Source: JADLHS01 sp039806955 (GTDB lineage: Bacteria; Verrucomicrobiota; Verrucomicrobiia; Limisphaerales; JADLHS01). Taken from it: a stretch of DNA of 64,000 nucleotides. The stretch spans positions 62,001 through 126,000 of the forward strand of contig JBDHQI010000010.1 of NCBI GenBank assembly GCA_039806955.1, given 5' to 3'. A program made the translations under genes and the position numbers. Shown here piece by piece: positions 7,817 to 16,541 of the stretch; the first letter of the stretch is position 1, and each line of letters begins with the position of its first letter. The notes under the pieces are model-generated. The model was not told the origin of the DNA. It did no database searches and was given only the letters and a program-made list of their open reading frames with translations.

Positions 7817-9388
7817 ATGCTCAAGCGACGACTCAAACTCTGCGCCAAGATTCTGCTCGCGCTCGTTTTGCTATTGGTGGCGTTCCTGTTGTTCGAGCGG
7901 GTTCGCGGGCAAATCGCGCTGGCGAACTACAAGAAGGAACTCATCGCCAAAGGCGAAAAACTTTCGCCACAGGATTTCGTGGCGAAATTTGATGAGGCGG
8001 ACAACGGCGCGCCCGTTATCTTTGCCGCGATCAAAAAGCTCACCAACGGCGTTATTTTGCCGGACAGTTATCCGCCGCGCATGAAATTACTGGATTCGGG
8101 CCGGGCGATAGTTGGCTTTCGCGAACCGGAATGGGTGGAGAAAGACCCTTATCGCAACGGCCAATCTTTGAAGGGCTGGTTTACTAATCATTGGGCCGAC
8201 CTCGCCGCTGACTTGCAGGAAAACGCCGCGCCGCTGGCGGAAATCCAGAGTGCGCTGGCAAAACCGGTGTTAAACAATCGGCTGAATCTCGCGGAAGGAC
8301 ACAACTTGCAATTCCCGCATCTCGTGTCCGTCAAATCCCTGACCCATTGGTTTGGCGGTGCAAGCCAGCTGGCTTTGCACAAAGGCCGCACTGCGGAGGC
8401 GGCGAAGCATCTCAGTTCCGAAATCAATGCACTCCGTCTGTTGGCGGAGGATGGCGTTGTCATCAGCGAACTGGTGCGCATGGCCGTTGGTGCGATTGCC
8501 AAAACCGACACCTGGGAGGCGTTGCAGACGGACGGTTGGGCGGATGCGGATTTGGCCGCCCTTCAGAATGCTTGGGAAGCGCAACATTTCATGGCTTCAA
8601 TGGCCGCCAATCTCGAAGGTGAGCGCGTCTATATAGATCAAACCGCGCAGCAGTTGCACGCTTCCAACGATCAAATGTACGAATGGATGTTTGGGCAGAC
8701 AGCAGTTCTTTTTAGTGATGGCGATGCGTCCGAGCCAAAATGGATGAAATGGCTCGAAGAAACGCCTTATGGTGAAGTGGTGCTAAAAACCATGCGGAAA
8801 CAGTTCTATTGTCGAGTTTGGCGTTTCGCTTGGTCGCATCAGGCGGAACTGAAACTTCTGAAAGACATGCAAACGCTTATTGAATTGGCTCGGACTGCCA
8901 CAACGAACGCTTCGTTCCAAGCTATCGAAGATGATTTGAACGCGCTGATGATCAAATCAAAGGACAGGAATTTTTACGACCGGCTGCGATTTCCCCCGCC
9001 CGATAGCGTGTCATCTTTGGCTTTTGCCGTTAAGAAAACTGTGCGTATCGAGACCGACCGCGCCCTTTGCCTCACCGCCATCGCGTTGAAACGCTACTCA
9101 CTCCGCCACGGCAATTACCCCGCCAAACTGGACGCGCTCGTGCCGGAATTTCTGTCCGTCGTGCCGGTGGATTACATGGATGGCCAGCCCATCAAGTGCC
9201 GGCTCAACACGGACGGAAGTTTCACGCTCTATTCTGTGGGAGAAGACGGGAAGGATGGCGGTGGCGACCTGACGTTGTCGGAAGGCGTGAAAAGCCGGGA
9301 TTTGTGGCGGCGGAAGGATTACGTCTGGCCAGCGCCCGCCACACCAGAAGAAGTGGGCGAATATCGGCGGGAAGCCGGACGTAATTAA
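7817..9388 (+). CDS. membrane-anchored protein of unknown function, 523 aa
   Basis: One N-terminal transmembrane segment (about residues 11-28) is followed by a large, mostly helical extracytoplasmic part. The C-terminal 100 residues contain LKRYSLRHGNYPAKLDALVPEFL and LYSVGEDGKDGGGD. This resembles the pseudopilin-like YPxxLdaL...LYSvG.dG module of many planctomycete and verrucomicrobial hypothetical proteins. I do not recognise a catalytic motif. The gene stands alone between the repeat array and a toxin-antitoxin pair. Confidence 0.6.
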   Translation: MLKRRLKLCAKILLALVLLLVAFLLFERVRGQIALANYKKELIAKGEKLSPQDFVAKFDEADNGAPVIFAAIKKLTNGVILPDSYPPRMKLLDSGRAIVGFREPEWVEKDPYRNGQSLKGWFTNHWADLAADLQENAAPLAEIQSALAKPVLNNRLNLAEGHNLQFPHLVSVKSLTHWFGGASQLALHKGRTAEAAKHLSSEINALRLLAEDGVVISELVRMAVGAIAKTDTWEALQTDGWADADLAALQNAWEAQHFMASMAANLEGERVYIDQTAQQLHASNDQMYEWMFGQTAVLFSDGDASEPKWMKWLEETPYGEVVLKTMRKQFYCRVWRFAWSHQAELKLLKDMQTLIELARTATTNASFQAIEDDLNALMIKSKDRNFYDRLRFPPPDSVSSLAFAVKKTVRIETDRALCLTAIALKRYSLRHGNYPAKLDALVPEFLSVVPVDYMDGQPIKCRLNTDGSFTLYSVGEDGKDGGGDLTLSEGVKSRDLWRRKDYVWPAPATPEEVGEYRREAGRN

Positions 9389-9438
9389 CGGATAACATCG
9401 GCATTGGCGATTCCGGTATCCTATTGTAAAGTCCAGAC

Positions 9439-9699
9439 ATGGCAGCAACCGCCGAAACCTATCGTTACATCGTCAAGACGGCCGACGTCTGTGGCGGCAA
9501 AGCGCGTATTCAAAATACGCGCATCGGCGTTCATGATGTAATCGGGCTTTTGCAAAATGGGGAAACGGTCGAGTCCGTCACGCGTCAACTTCCCGGAGTC
9601 ACTCGGGCGCAGGCGTATGAATGTCTGGCCTATTATGAGGATCATCTGGCGGAGATTGATTATTTGGTTGCCCGCCAAATGGCGGATGCCGGCAAATGA
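9439..9699 (+). CDS. DUF433 family antitoxin
   Basis: An 86-residue protein with the DUF433 pattern: a GGKARIQNTRIGVHDVI segment (about residues 19-33) followed by a helix-turn-helix-like part (VTRQLPGVTRAQAYECLAYY). In the family such proteins are DNA-binding antitoxins paired with PIN-like DUF5615 proteins. Its stop overlaps the next start in an ATGA, which indicates translational coupling. It would neutralise the neighbour and repress its own operon; this is from family knowledge. Confidence 0.8.
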   Translation: MAATAETYRYIVKTADVCGGKARIQNTRIGVHDVIGLLQNGETVESVTRQLPGVTRAQAYECLAYYEDHLAEIDYLVARQMADAGK

Positions 9700-10016
9700 C
9701 CTTTCTTCTGGACCAGGATGTCCCCGATCCGATCACGCGGGTCATTCAACAGGCAGGACACGAAGTGTTGCGACTTCGCGATCATCTGCCCATCAAGTCT
9801 TCAGATCGCGCAGTGCTTACTGCGGCAGCTGCCCGCGGGGCCATACTGGTTACTTGTAATCGCGATGATTTTTTGGCGTTGGCGCAAGGCATGGCATACG
9901 CCAGCATCATTGTTTTAGTTCGTTGGGCGATACGCATCGCCGACTGCGGTCGTTTTTTGCACCTGTTGCAAACTGCCGGCGAGAGCGGTTTGCGACGGAA
10001 TATCAATTTTACCTAG
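9696..10016 (+). CDS. DUF5615 PIN-like toxin
   Basis: A 106-residue protein beginning MTFLLDQDVP, with a GHEVLRLRDH segment and LVTCNRDDFLAL, the acidic pattern of DUF5615/PIN-like nucleases (Asp6, Asp8, later Asp residues of the DDF motif). It is expected to be an RNase-type toxin. It overlaps the antitoxin gene by 4 bp and ends 6 bp before hflX. The C-terminal 25 residues are not conserved-looking and could be a neutral extension. Confidence 0.75.
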   Translation: MTFLLDQDVPDPITRVIQQAGHEVLRLRDHLPIKSSDRAVLTAAAARGAILVTCNRDDFLALAQGMAYASIIVLVRWAIRIADCGRFLHLLQTAGESGLRRNINFT

Positions 10017-10022
10017 ATCCGC

Positions 10023-11306
10023 TTGAAAGCACTAATTGAAACCCGCACCACCCGGACCGAACGGGTTTTCCTGGTCGGTGTTGAATTAAAATCCGATAGC
10101 TCCCATGTCCTGCGTGAATCGCTGGATGAATTGGCCGAACTCGCCCAGACCGCTGGCGCCGAAGTTGTGGGCGAAGGCACCCAAAAAGTGATCGGAACGC
10201 ACCCAGCCACCTACATTGGCAAGGGCAAGGCCGAGGCGCTGGCCGCCCAATGCCAGACGCTCAATGTGGACACGGTCATTTTCGACGATGAACTCTCCCC
10301 GGCGCAGACGCGCAATTTGGAAAAGATCTTCAATGCCAAGATTCTCGATCGCACCGCGCTGATTCTGGACATTTTCTCGCAACGGGCGCGAACGCGCGAA
10401 GGCAAGCTGCAAATTGAACTGGCCCAGCTTCAGCATTTGTTGCCGCGCCTGACCCGTTATTGGGGCCACCTATCGCGGCAAAAAGGCGGCATCGGCATGC
10501 GCGGGGGCGAAGGCGAATCGCAGTTGGAAGTGGACCGCCGGAAAGTGAACGAGCGTATTGATCGCATCACGCGCGATCTGGCGGCGGTGCGGCAACAACG
10601 CGAAACGCAACGCACCGGCCGCCGGCGCAACCAGTGGCCGCTCGCCTCCATCGTCGGTTACACCAACGCCGGCAAATCCACCCTCCTCAACCGGCTCACC
10701 GGAGCGGACGTGATGGCCAAGGACATTTTGTTTGCCACGCTGGACCCCACCACGCGCCGGCTGCGGCTGCCGACCAACCAAAACATTTTGCTCACGGACA
10801 CGGTGGGATTCATCCGCAAGCTGCCGCACGGTTTGGTGGAATCCTTCAAGGCCACGCTGGAGGAAGTGGTGCAGGCGGATTTGCTGTTGCACGTGGTGGA
10901 CGTGAGTCATCCGCTCGCCGAGGAACAAGTCGCGGCGGTCAATCGGGTGTTGGAGGAGTTGGGCGCGGGGGACAAACCGACCCTGATGGTTTTCAATAAA
11001 ATAGATCAGACCAACGGTGGCGCGACGCTGCCGCGCTTGCGGGAGCGTTATCCCAATTCCGTGGCGATCTCGGCGCGCACCGGGGCGGGCGTGAGCGAAC
11101 TGCTCGACGCCATTGGCAGTCAAATTCGCCCGGAGCGCGAACTGGTGGAGTTGAAAATTCCGCACGAACAGGCGGAACGCGTGGCGCGTTTGCACCAGGT
11201 GGGTCAGGTGTTGGAGCGCAAGTATCTTTCCAAGGTCACCAAGTTCAAAGCGCGCATCCCGCCGCAGTACCACGCGGAGTTCGCGGCGTTCATCCAGCCG
11301 GGTTAA
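10023..11306 (+). CDS. hflX: ribosome-associated GTPase HflX
   Basis: A 427-residue protein starting with TTG at 10023. The N-terminal HflX domain contains GTHPATYIGKGK and the glycine-rich GGIGMRGGEGESQLE linker. The G domain has GYTNAGKST (G1), DTVGFI (G3) and NKID (G4). HflX binds and splits stalled or hibernating ribosomes after stress. The gene converges with the histidine kinase and their ends overlap by 4 bp. The TTG follows the toxin stop by only 6 bp, so it may be cotranscribed with the toxin-antitoxin pair. Confidence 0.92.
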   Translation: MKALIETRTTRTERVFLVGVELKSDSSHVLRESLDELAELAQTAGAEVVGEGTQKVIGTHPATYIGKGKAEALAAQCQTLNVDTVIFDDELSPAQTRNLEKIFNAKILDRTALILDIFSQRARTREGKLQIELAQLQHLLPRLTRYWGHLSRQKGGIGMRGGEGESQLEVDRRKVNERIDRITRDLAAVRQQRETQRTGRRRNQWPLASIVGYTNAGKSTLLNRLTGADVMAKDILFATLDPTTRRLRLPTNQNILLTDTVGFIRKLPHGLVESFKATLEEVVQADLLLHVVDVSHPLAEEQVAAVNRVLEELGAGDKPTLMVFNKIDQTNGGATLPRLRERYPNSVAISARTGAGVSELLDAIGSQIRPERELVELKIPHEQAERVARLHQVGQVLERKYLSKVTKFKARIPPQYHAEFAAFIQPG

Positions 11307-12802
11307 CGCGCCAGCTTCAGGTGCTTGATGCGGAAGCAGGCCCCCTTGGGTTCATTGGCCACACATTCGATTTCCCAACCGTGGGCAAGAACAATTTGCT
11401 GCGCCACGGCCAATCCCAAACCGGTGCCTTGTTGTGTAGTCGTGAAGTAGGGTTTGAAAATTTCCACGCGTTCCTCGGCGGGAACGCCCGGACCGTTATC
11501 GCGCACTTCCAACGTAGCTTCCGTGGCGGAAGTCTTATGCGCCCGGATTTCAATTGCGCCGCCGTTGGGGACCGCTTGCACGGCGTTGATGGCCAGGTTG
11601 AACAGTGCCTGACGCAAAAGTTGTTCATCCGCCACCACGGTCAGCGGTTCGCCCGTGACGCGCAATTGGATTTGCTTTTCCGCAATGTCAAAGGAAAGTG
11701 CGCGCCCGACCTCATCGGCAACGCGATTCAGGCTGACCGGCGTGCGGCGCACTTCGCGCGGCCGCGAGTAATTGATGAACTCGTTCAACTGCCCCGCCAC
11801 GCGATCGGCTTCGTTCACAATTTCCAACGACCGCGTTTTAACTTCGTCGGGCGTGTCGGTGCGCTTGGAGATCATTTGGGCCAGGCCGCGAATGATGTTG
11901 AGCGGGTTGCGCGTTTCATGCGCCAACCCGGCGGCGGCAAGATTCATTTCTTTGAGGTGCGAATTCATTTCACTCGCGCGCACCAGCCGGATTTGCAGAT
12001 CGGCGGTCTTGACGGTTTTGCGCCAGGCAAAAGCGATCGCCCCCACGGATAATGTCGCCAACCCAACGATGATGCAACGCAACCAGAGATCGCGTTGCAG
12101 CGCCTCTTGCACGCTGCGCGTGGATAGAATCAGCAGAAAACTATGCACCCCCTGTTTGGTGCTGATCGCTTTGAACTCGAGTTCACTCATCCAGGGCGGA
12201 CGACCGAAGCGAAAGCGACCGCCTTCGCGGCCGCGCAATTGCGGCTCGGGTTCGGCGGAGTCGCGCGCGGGTGGAATATGCTCGAGCGGGCTGGGGCGAA
12301 AGTGGGATTCGGTCGGCGGACGGTTGGTTTCGCCCGGACGGTTAAAGTTTTCCCGCGAAAGCACGATGGTGGGATTGGGGTTGTCCTGCTCCGGCGGCGG
12401 ATTGCTGCCCAGATCCACCAAATTGATGATCGTAACCGAATCACGTCCCCATTGCTCGGGCTGATGCAAATCAACGCGCGCGTGAAATTCGGCGTTGGTG
12501 GGCGCGACGGCCACAATTTCGCCCATGGCATTCAACAAGGCAATGGTGCTCAACTCCTGCGGCCGGATGAGTCCGGCCAGCGCGGATTCGATTCGCTCCC
12601 GGGAGATCACGCCGAAGCGCCGTTGTGAGCGCAACACAATGCCGACGGTGGTGGAAATATCCTTGGCGCGATTGCGCAGTTCGGTTCGGGCTTGAATCTT
12701 GACGCGCGAATGTTCGAGCGCCTGCCATCCGAGGATCAGAATCCACGCGCCCAGCAGCACGCCAAACACCCATAAACTGCTACGTCGCGTCTCCATGCGC
12801 AA
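11303..12802 (-). CDS. sensor histidine kinase
   Basis: A 499-residue membrane kinase. TM1 lies near residues 10-28 and TM2 near 235-255, with about 200 periplasmic residues between them. A HisKA dimerisation domain with the phospho-acceptor His in LAHETRNPLN follows, then a HATPase domain with N box NLAINAVQAV, G1 DNGPGVP, F box PYFTT and G2 GTGLGLAV. No response regulator is adjacent. It starts 24 bp after the secretin gene on the same strand, so it sits at the end of the secretion operon and may monitor that machine or the envelope (inference). Confidence 0.88.
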   Translation of the reverse strand: MRMETRRSSLWVFGVLLGAWILILGWQALEHSRVKIQARTELRNRAKDISTTVGIVLRSQRRFGVISRERIESALAGLIRPQELSTIALLNAMGEIVAVAPTNAEFHARVDLHQPEQWGRDSVTIINLVDLGSNPPPEQDNPNPTIVLSRENFNRPGETNRPPTESHFRPSPLEHIPPARDSAEPEPQLRGREGGRFRFGRPPWMSELEFKAISTKQGVHSFLLILSTRSVQEALQRDLWLRCIIVGLATLSVGAIAFAWRKTVKTADLQIRLVRASEMNSHLKEMNLAAAGLAHETRNPLNIIRGLAQMISKRTDTPDEVKTRSLEIVNEADRVAGQLNEFINYSRPREVRRTPVSLNRVADEVGRALSFDIAEKQIQLRVTGEPLTVVADEQLLRQALFNLAINAVQAVPNGGAIEIRAHKTSATEATLEVRDNGPGVPAEERVEIFKPYFTTTQQGTGLGLAVAQQIVLAHGWEIECVANEPKGACFRIKHLKLAR

Positions 12803-12826
12803 AGGTTTCGGAGTCGGTCGGCCCCG

Positions 12827-14002
12827 TCATTTCTTTTTCTTGGCGGCGCCTTCGGACGACTTGGGCAGCTCGTTCAGGAACTGTTCAATGTCCTCCTCCG
12901 TGAAGGCTTTTTTCGGCAGCACGGCCGCCGCGCGTTCCCTTTCGGACAGGGCCACCAACTGGGTGGGCGATTGCACGATGTGCGGCGTCATAAAAATGAG
13001 CAACTCGGTCTTGCTGTTGTTTTTGGTCCGCCGTTTGAACAGGTTGCCCAACAGGGGAATGTCTCCCAACAACGGCACCTTGTAATCGGTGCCGGTTTTA
13101 TTGTTTTGCATCAACCCGCCGATGATGATCGGCTGGCCGTCGGGCGTAACCACCACGGTGTCCGCCGAGCGCTTGGCGATGACCGGCACGCTGACGCCAC
13201 TGGCAATCGTCACCGTCTGGTCCGTCAGCGAGGAAATTTCCGGCGAGACGATCATCTCGACCTGTCCGTCATTGGCCACGAAGGGCGTGACCCGCAAAAT
13301 GATGCCAACGTCGGTGTACTGCACGGAATTGATGGCGTTGCCGAAGTTGTCATATCGCACGTTGGTGATGAGCGGCACGGACTGGCCGACGGTGATGGTG
13401 GCCGGTTGATTGTTCCGCGCCAGAATCGAGGGGCGCGATAAGACCTCGGTTTTGCCCGCCGAGGCAATGGCTCGCAGCGTGGCCTGATAATCATTGCCCA
13501 CAACTTGATAAAATCCCGCGCCCGGAGGCGTGTTGCCGAACGCGGAAATGGGCAGACCCAAAGAGTTGACATTCGTAGCCAGACTGGTCAGGGCGGACGC
13601 GCCGAAGGTGTTCGCACCGGAGACGTTACCCTGGCTGGAGCCGCCGCCGATGGTTTGATCCTTGAAACCTCCTTCGATGCCGATGTCGAGGGCGTTGTTG
13701 TAGGTGACTTCCAAAAATACCACCTTGATGAGCACCTGCGGTTTGGGGATGTCGAGGTTGGTGATCACCTGCGCAATGTGTTCGCTGGTTTCCTCGTCGG
13801 TGATGACGATGATGCGTCCTGATTCCGGATCGCTGGAAATCGTTGCGCTACCGACCTGGGTGCTGTTGTTGTACTGGCGAGTGCTGCTGGAACTGGTGTT
13901 TTGCCGGTTAAAGTTGCCGGAGCCACCGGGGAACTGGGCCAGCGCCGGAAGGGTCAGAGCCAGACTCGAACCCAGAGCAAGAAGCAGAATGGAATGTTTC
14001 AT
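12827..14002 (-). CDS. secretin C-terminal protein (GspD N3-like plus secretin pore domain)
   Basis: A 391-residue protein with its own signal peptide (MKHSILLLALGSSLALTLPALA), a short N-domain-like segment (RIIVITDEETSEHIAQVITNLD) and then the secretin core, including VEMIVSPEISSL and VPLLGDIPLLGNLFKRR. The end is a Lys/Glu-rich tail. It should form the outer-membrane channel of the pseudopilus system. It lacks the N0-N1-N2 domains, which are encoded by the gene just upstream. Its signal peptide and the 27-bp gap argue that this is a true two-gene arrangement, not a frameshift. Confidence 0.85.
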   Translation of the reverse strand: MKHSILLLALGSSLALTLPALAQFPGGSGNFNRQNTSSSSTRQYNNSTQVGSATISSDPESGRIIVITDEETSEHIAQVITNLDIPKPQVLIKVVFLEVTYNNALDIGIEGGFKDQTIGGGSSQGNVSGANTFGASALTSLATNVNSLGLPISAFGNTPPGAGFYQVVGNDYQATLRAIASAGKTEVLSRPSILARNNQPATITVGQSVPLITNVRYDNFGNAINSVQYTDVGIILRVTPFVANDGQVEMIVSPEISSLTDQTVTIASGVSVPVIAKRSADTVVVTPDGQPIIIGGLMQNNKTGTDYKVPLLGDIPLLGNLFKRRTKNNSKTELLIFMTPHIVQSPTQLVALSERERAAAVLPKKAFTEEDIEQFLNELPKSSEGAAKKKK

Positions 14003-14029
14003 AAATTTTTTAATGCGAGGGTGATCTGA

Positions 14030-15259
14030 TCAGAAACCGCTGCCGGTATTGCCACTGCGATTGCTGCTCCGACTGGTGGTGCCGCTGGTGGTTTGTGAAT
14101 TTTGGGTGGCCCGGTTCTGCAACACGTTGTTCTGAAGCGATTGGTTATTGCGCTGATTGCGATTAACGGTGGTGTTATCCTGGAACATGTCCTGCAAAAT
14201 TTGTTGCGTTTGCGAGACGTCCCCCGGATTGACCTGATACACATAAACCTTCTGTTTCTTGGCGGGATTGGCGTCGAGTTGCTTGATCATTTCCTCGACC
14301 TGTTCCATCAAACCGCTGGCCGCGCTGACAATGAGCGATGAAGTGCGCTGGTCTGCCACGGCGATGACACGCGCGCGTTTCTTGACCCGCTGGGCCTGCG
14401 TGCCGCCACTGGTGCTGTTGTTATTGTTATTACCACCGCCGAACATCCGCCCAAAAGGACCGCCGCCGCGCCCGAACTGAAATTGATTCTGACTGTTCCC
14501 TCCCGAGCGCGTGTCATCCGGAAACAGGTTGCCCAACAAGGTCGCCATTTCGGTCGGGTCCGCGTAATCCAAATGAAAGACGCGCACTTCGGTGACGTCT
14601 TCCGCGCTGGTGTCCACGGCCTGGATGATCTGGGCCACGCGATTGATGTTGGCGCGCGTATCCGTCATGATGATTGAGTTGCCCGCTTCATTGGCGGTCA
14701 TCGTGGTGCTGGTACTGACCAGCGGTTCCAAGTCCTTCAGCAACTGGGTCGCCTCGATGTAGCGCACCGGTAAAATTTGCGTGACGATTTCGTCCGTTTT
14801 GGGGATGCGATTCGGATCGCCTTCCAGAATGACCGGGATGTCGCGCGTCTTGGCGTCTTCCTTACTGACGATGGTCAGAATCCGATCGTTGCGGATCGCG
14901 GCGTAACCGTTGCGGTTCAGGACGGAGTTCAACAAGTTCACCGCTTCATCCCGGCTCAAGGGCTGGTTGCTCCAGGCGTCAATCTTGCCGGTGACTTTAG
15001 TATCGAGAACAATGACAAAGCCCGCCGCTTCGCTGAGGTAATTCAATACTTGATCCAGCGCGGCATTGCGGAAGTTCATGCGCAACCCGGGTTCGCCATT
15101 GGGCAGCAGTACGGGCGCATTGGTGTTGATCGGCGCCGCGACTTCGGTCGGCGCGGGGGTTTCGACCACGGCGGGCGCGGGCGGCGGCGTATCCTGGGCC
15201 ACACTGTGACGCGTTGCGGTTAGCAGGGTGAGCAAGATTATGGATAGTATGGTTTTCAT
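14030..15259 (-). CDS. secretin N-domain protein (GspD N0-N1-N2-like)
   Basis: A 409-residue protein starting at the ATG at 15259, whose first bases overlap the stop of the upstream gene (ATGA). After a signal peptide and a Pro/Ala-rich linker comes an N0-like STN domain (RMNFRNAALDQVLNYLSEAAGFVI). Two N1/N2-type domains follow (LPVRYIEATQLLKDLEPLV; FHLDYADPTEMATLLGNLF) with a Gly/Asn-rich loop, then YQVNPGDVSQTQQILQDMF and a Ser/Asn-rich tail. It has no pore domain. With the next gene it reconstitutes a complete secretin. A 200-bp in-frame extension upstream is rejected because it overlaps the previous gene. Confidence 0.82.
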   Translation of the reverse strand: MKTILSIILLTLLTATRHSVAQDTPPPAPAVVETPAPTEVAAPINTNAPVLLPNGEPGLRMNFRNAALDQVLNYLSEAAGFVIVLDTKVTGKIDAWSNQPLSRDEAVNLLNSVLNRNGYAAIRNDRILTIVSKEDAKTRDIPVILEGDPNRIPKTDEIVTQILPVRYIEATQLLKDLEPLVSTSTTMTANEAGNSIIMTDTRANINRVAQIIQAVDTSAEDVTEVRVFHLDYADPTEMATLLGNLFPDDTRSGGNSQNQFQFGRGGGPFGRMFGGGNNNNNSTSGGTQAQRVKKRARVIAVADQRTSSLIVSAASGLMEQVEEMIKQLDANPAKKQKVYVYQVNPGDVSQTQQILQDMFQDNTTVNRNQRNNQSLQNNVLQNRATQNSQTTSGTTSRSSNRSGNTGSGF

Positions 15260-15996
15260 CGGTTCAGTTCCTGTCGTCGTTGCAATAATCGTAATAGTAC
15301 CGGATCCGTTGGCGGCGCTTCGGAATTCATTTGCGGTGACTCTTCGGGCGGCGCTTCGCCGTTGAGTCCGTTTTCCTCTCCTGAAATCACAATCACCTCC
15401 GGCCCGTCTTCCTCCAACGCAGGCTCGCCATTGGTGTTGCTGGCGCGGGCCGTGGCGCTGCGATTCCACGCGCGCCCGGTGGCCACCCGTCGTTTCAGCG
15501 GTTCACTGGTTTCTGTCAAAAACCAATTCCCCTCATCTTCGCGCCGCATTTCCATGCCCACTTTCAAATCGTAAGTGTTGGTGCCCTGCGTCAGACGCAC
15601 CTGATCCGGCGTGATTTGGGCAATATGATATTCACCGATGTTGGCGCCGGCAGACAACACTTGCTGATAATCGGATTGCGTGCCGTCAAAGAAGGCGAAC
15701 GTCCCCTTTTCGTAGGCCATGATCCCCACGAGCGAAATGGCTTCCTGTTGCGCGGTCGCCGTCGGGGTGGGCCGCGGCGTGGGCCGGGCCGGCGTGCCCG
15801 CGCGCCGATTCGGGTTAAAAATGTTCCGGTCGCTAATCATGCGGAAAGCGTCATAATCCGGACCTGACGGTGCGTTGGTCGTTTCCGCCCGGCTTGAAAA
15901 AATCACGGTGGAACTCATCACCAACAACATAACCGGAATTCGTGGCAGCACCACCCGCAAACTCCGTCCCAACCCCTTGAACGAACCGTGCCTCAT
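15256..15996 (-). CDS. GspC/PilP-like inner-membrane component
   Basis: A 246-residue protein with an N-terminal membrane segment (about residues 15-33), then ISDRNIFNPNRR, a Pro-rich linker and a small beta domain (ISLVGIMAYEKGTFAFFDG). The beta domain matches the homology region of GspC and the beta-sandwich of PilP, which contact secretin N0 domains. The tail is acidic and Pro/Glu-rich. It overlaps both neighbours by 4 bp. Position just before the secretin N-domain gene fits a linker between the inner-membrane platform and the secretin. Confidence 0.65.
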   Translation of the reverse strand: MRHGSFKGLGRSLRVVLPRIPVMLLVMSSTVIFSSRAETTNAPSGPDYDAFRMISDRNIFNPNRRAGTPARPTPRPTPTATAQQEAISLVGIMAYEKGTFAFFDGTQSDYQQVLSAGANIGEYHIAQITPDQVRLTQGTNTYDLKVGMEMRREDEGNWFLTETSEPLKRRVATGRAWNRSATARASNTNGEPALEEDGPEVIVISGEENGLNGEAPPEESPQMNSEAPPTDPVLLRLLQRRQELNR

Positions 15997-16541
15997 CGCT
16001 TTTCCTCCAGATTGTTCAAAGCCAAACCGTTGACTTGCAGCCCGAGTGACAGATTTTGACCGTCCTTATCCCGCGCGGCGATTTCCACCGACTCAATCCG
16101 CAGCGCCATGGGATCGCGCTCCACGTTGTAGAGGAATTTGGCCAACGTGCCGAGACTGCCGGCGGCGTCCATGCGACACTGCAACGTCACCAGGTCATCG
16201 CGATCGCGCCGCCATTGAGGCGTGATCGAGTTCACGCTGATCCGGGCGTCCTGCGACCATTTATCGAAAGCGTTCAGCACCTGCTGTTCGGCGGTGGAAT
16301 TATTGACCGGCAACGCCTGCTCCTTCATTTGCGCCCAGCGGGAATTCAAGACCTCCGCGCGTTCCAGCAATTTTTCACCCGCGTCCAGTTTGTTCCGCAG
16401 CGTCGTGATCCGCTCCGCCCGGGCGCGCCAGGCTTTCGTGAGCGGCGTAAAAACCAGCGAATCCGCCAGTAGCAAGCCGACGGCAACTCCGGCCAGAGCC
16501 AGCAGCAATTGTTGTCGGTTTTTAATTGGTTTAATTGGCAT
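15993..16541 (-). CDS. GspM/PilO-like pseudopilus platform protein
   Basis: About 182 residues from the ATG at 16541. One transmembrane segment lies near residues 10-28, followed by a coiled-coil stretch (AWRARAERITTLRNKLDAGEKLLERAEV) and a ferredoxin-like C-terminal domain with LVTLQCRMDAAGSLGTLAKFLYNVERDP. This is the PilO/GspM architecture. It overlaps the end of the preceding gene by 11 bp and the start of the next by 4 bp. An earlier ATG (16571) is possible but lies deeper inside the upstream gene. Confidence 0.72.
   Translation of the reverse strand: MPIKPIKNRQQLLLALAGVAVGLLLADSLVFTPLTKAWRARAERITTLRNKLDAGEKLLERAEVLNSRWAQMKEQALPVNNSTAEQQVLNAFDKWSQDARISVNSITPQWRRDRDDLVTLQCRMDAAGSLGTLAKFLYNVERDPMALRIESVEIAARDKDGQNLSLGLQVNGLALNNLEEKR

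Noticed and set aside
14002..14030. Frameshift explanation for the split secretin
   Set aside because: The second gene has its own signal peptide and the first ends with a normal stop, so a simple frameshift does not explain it.
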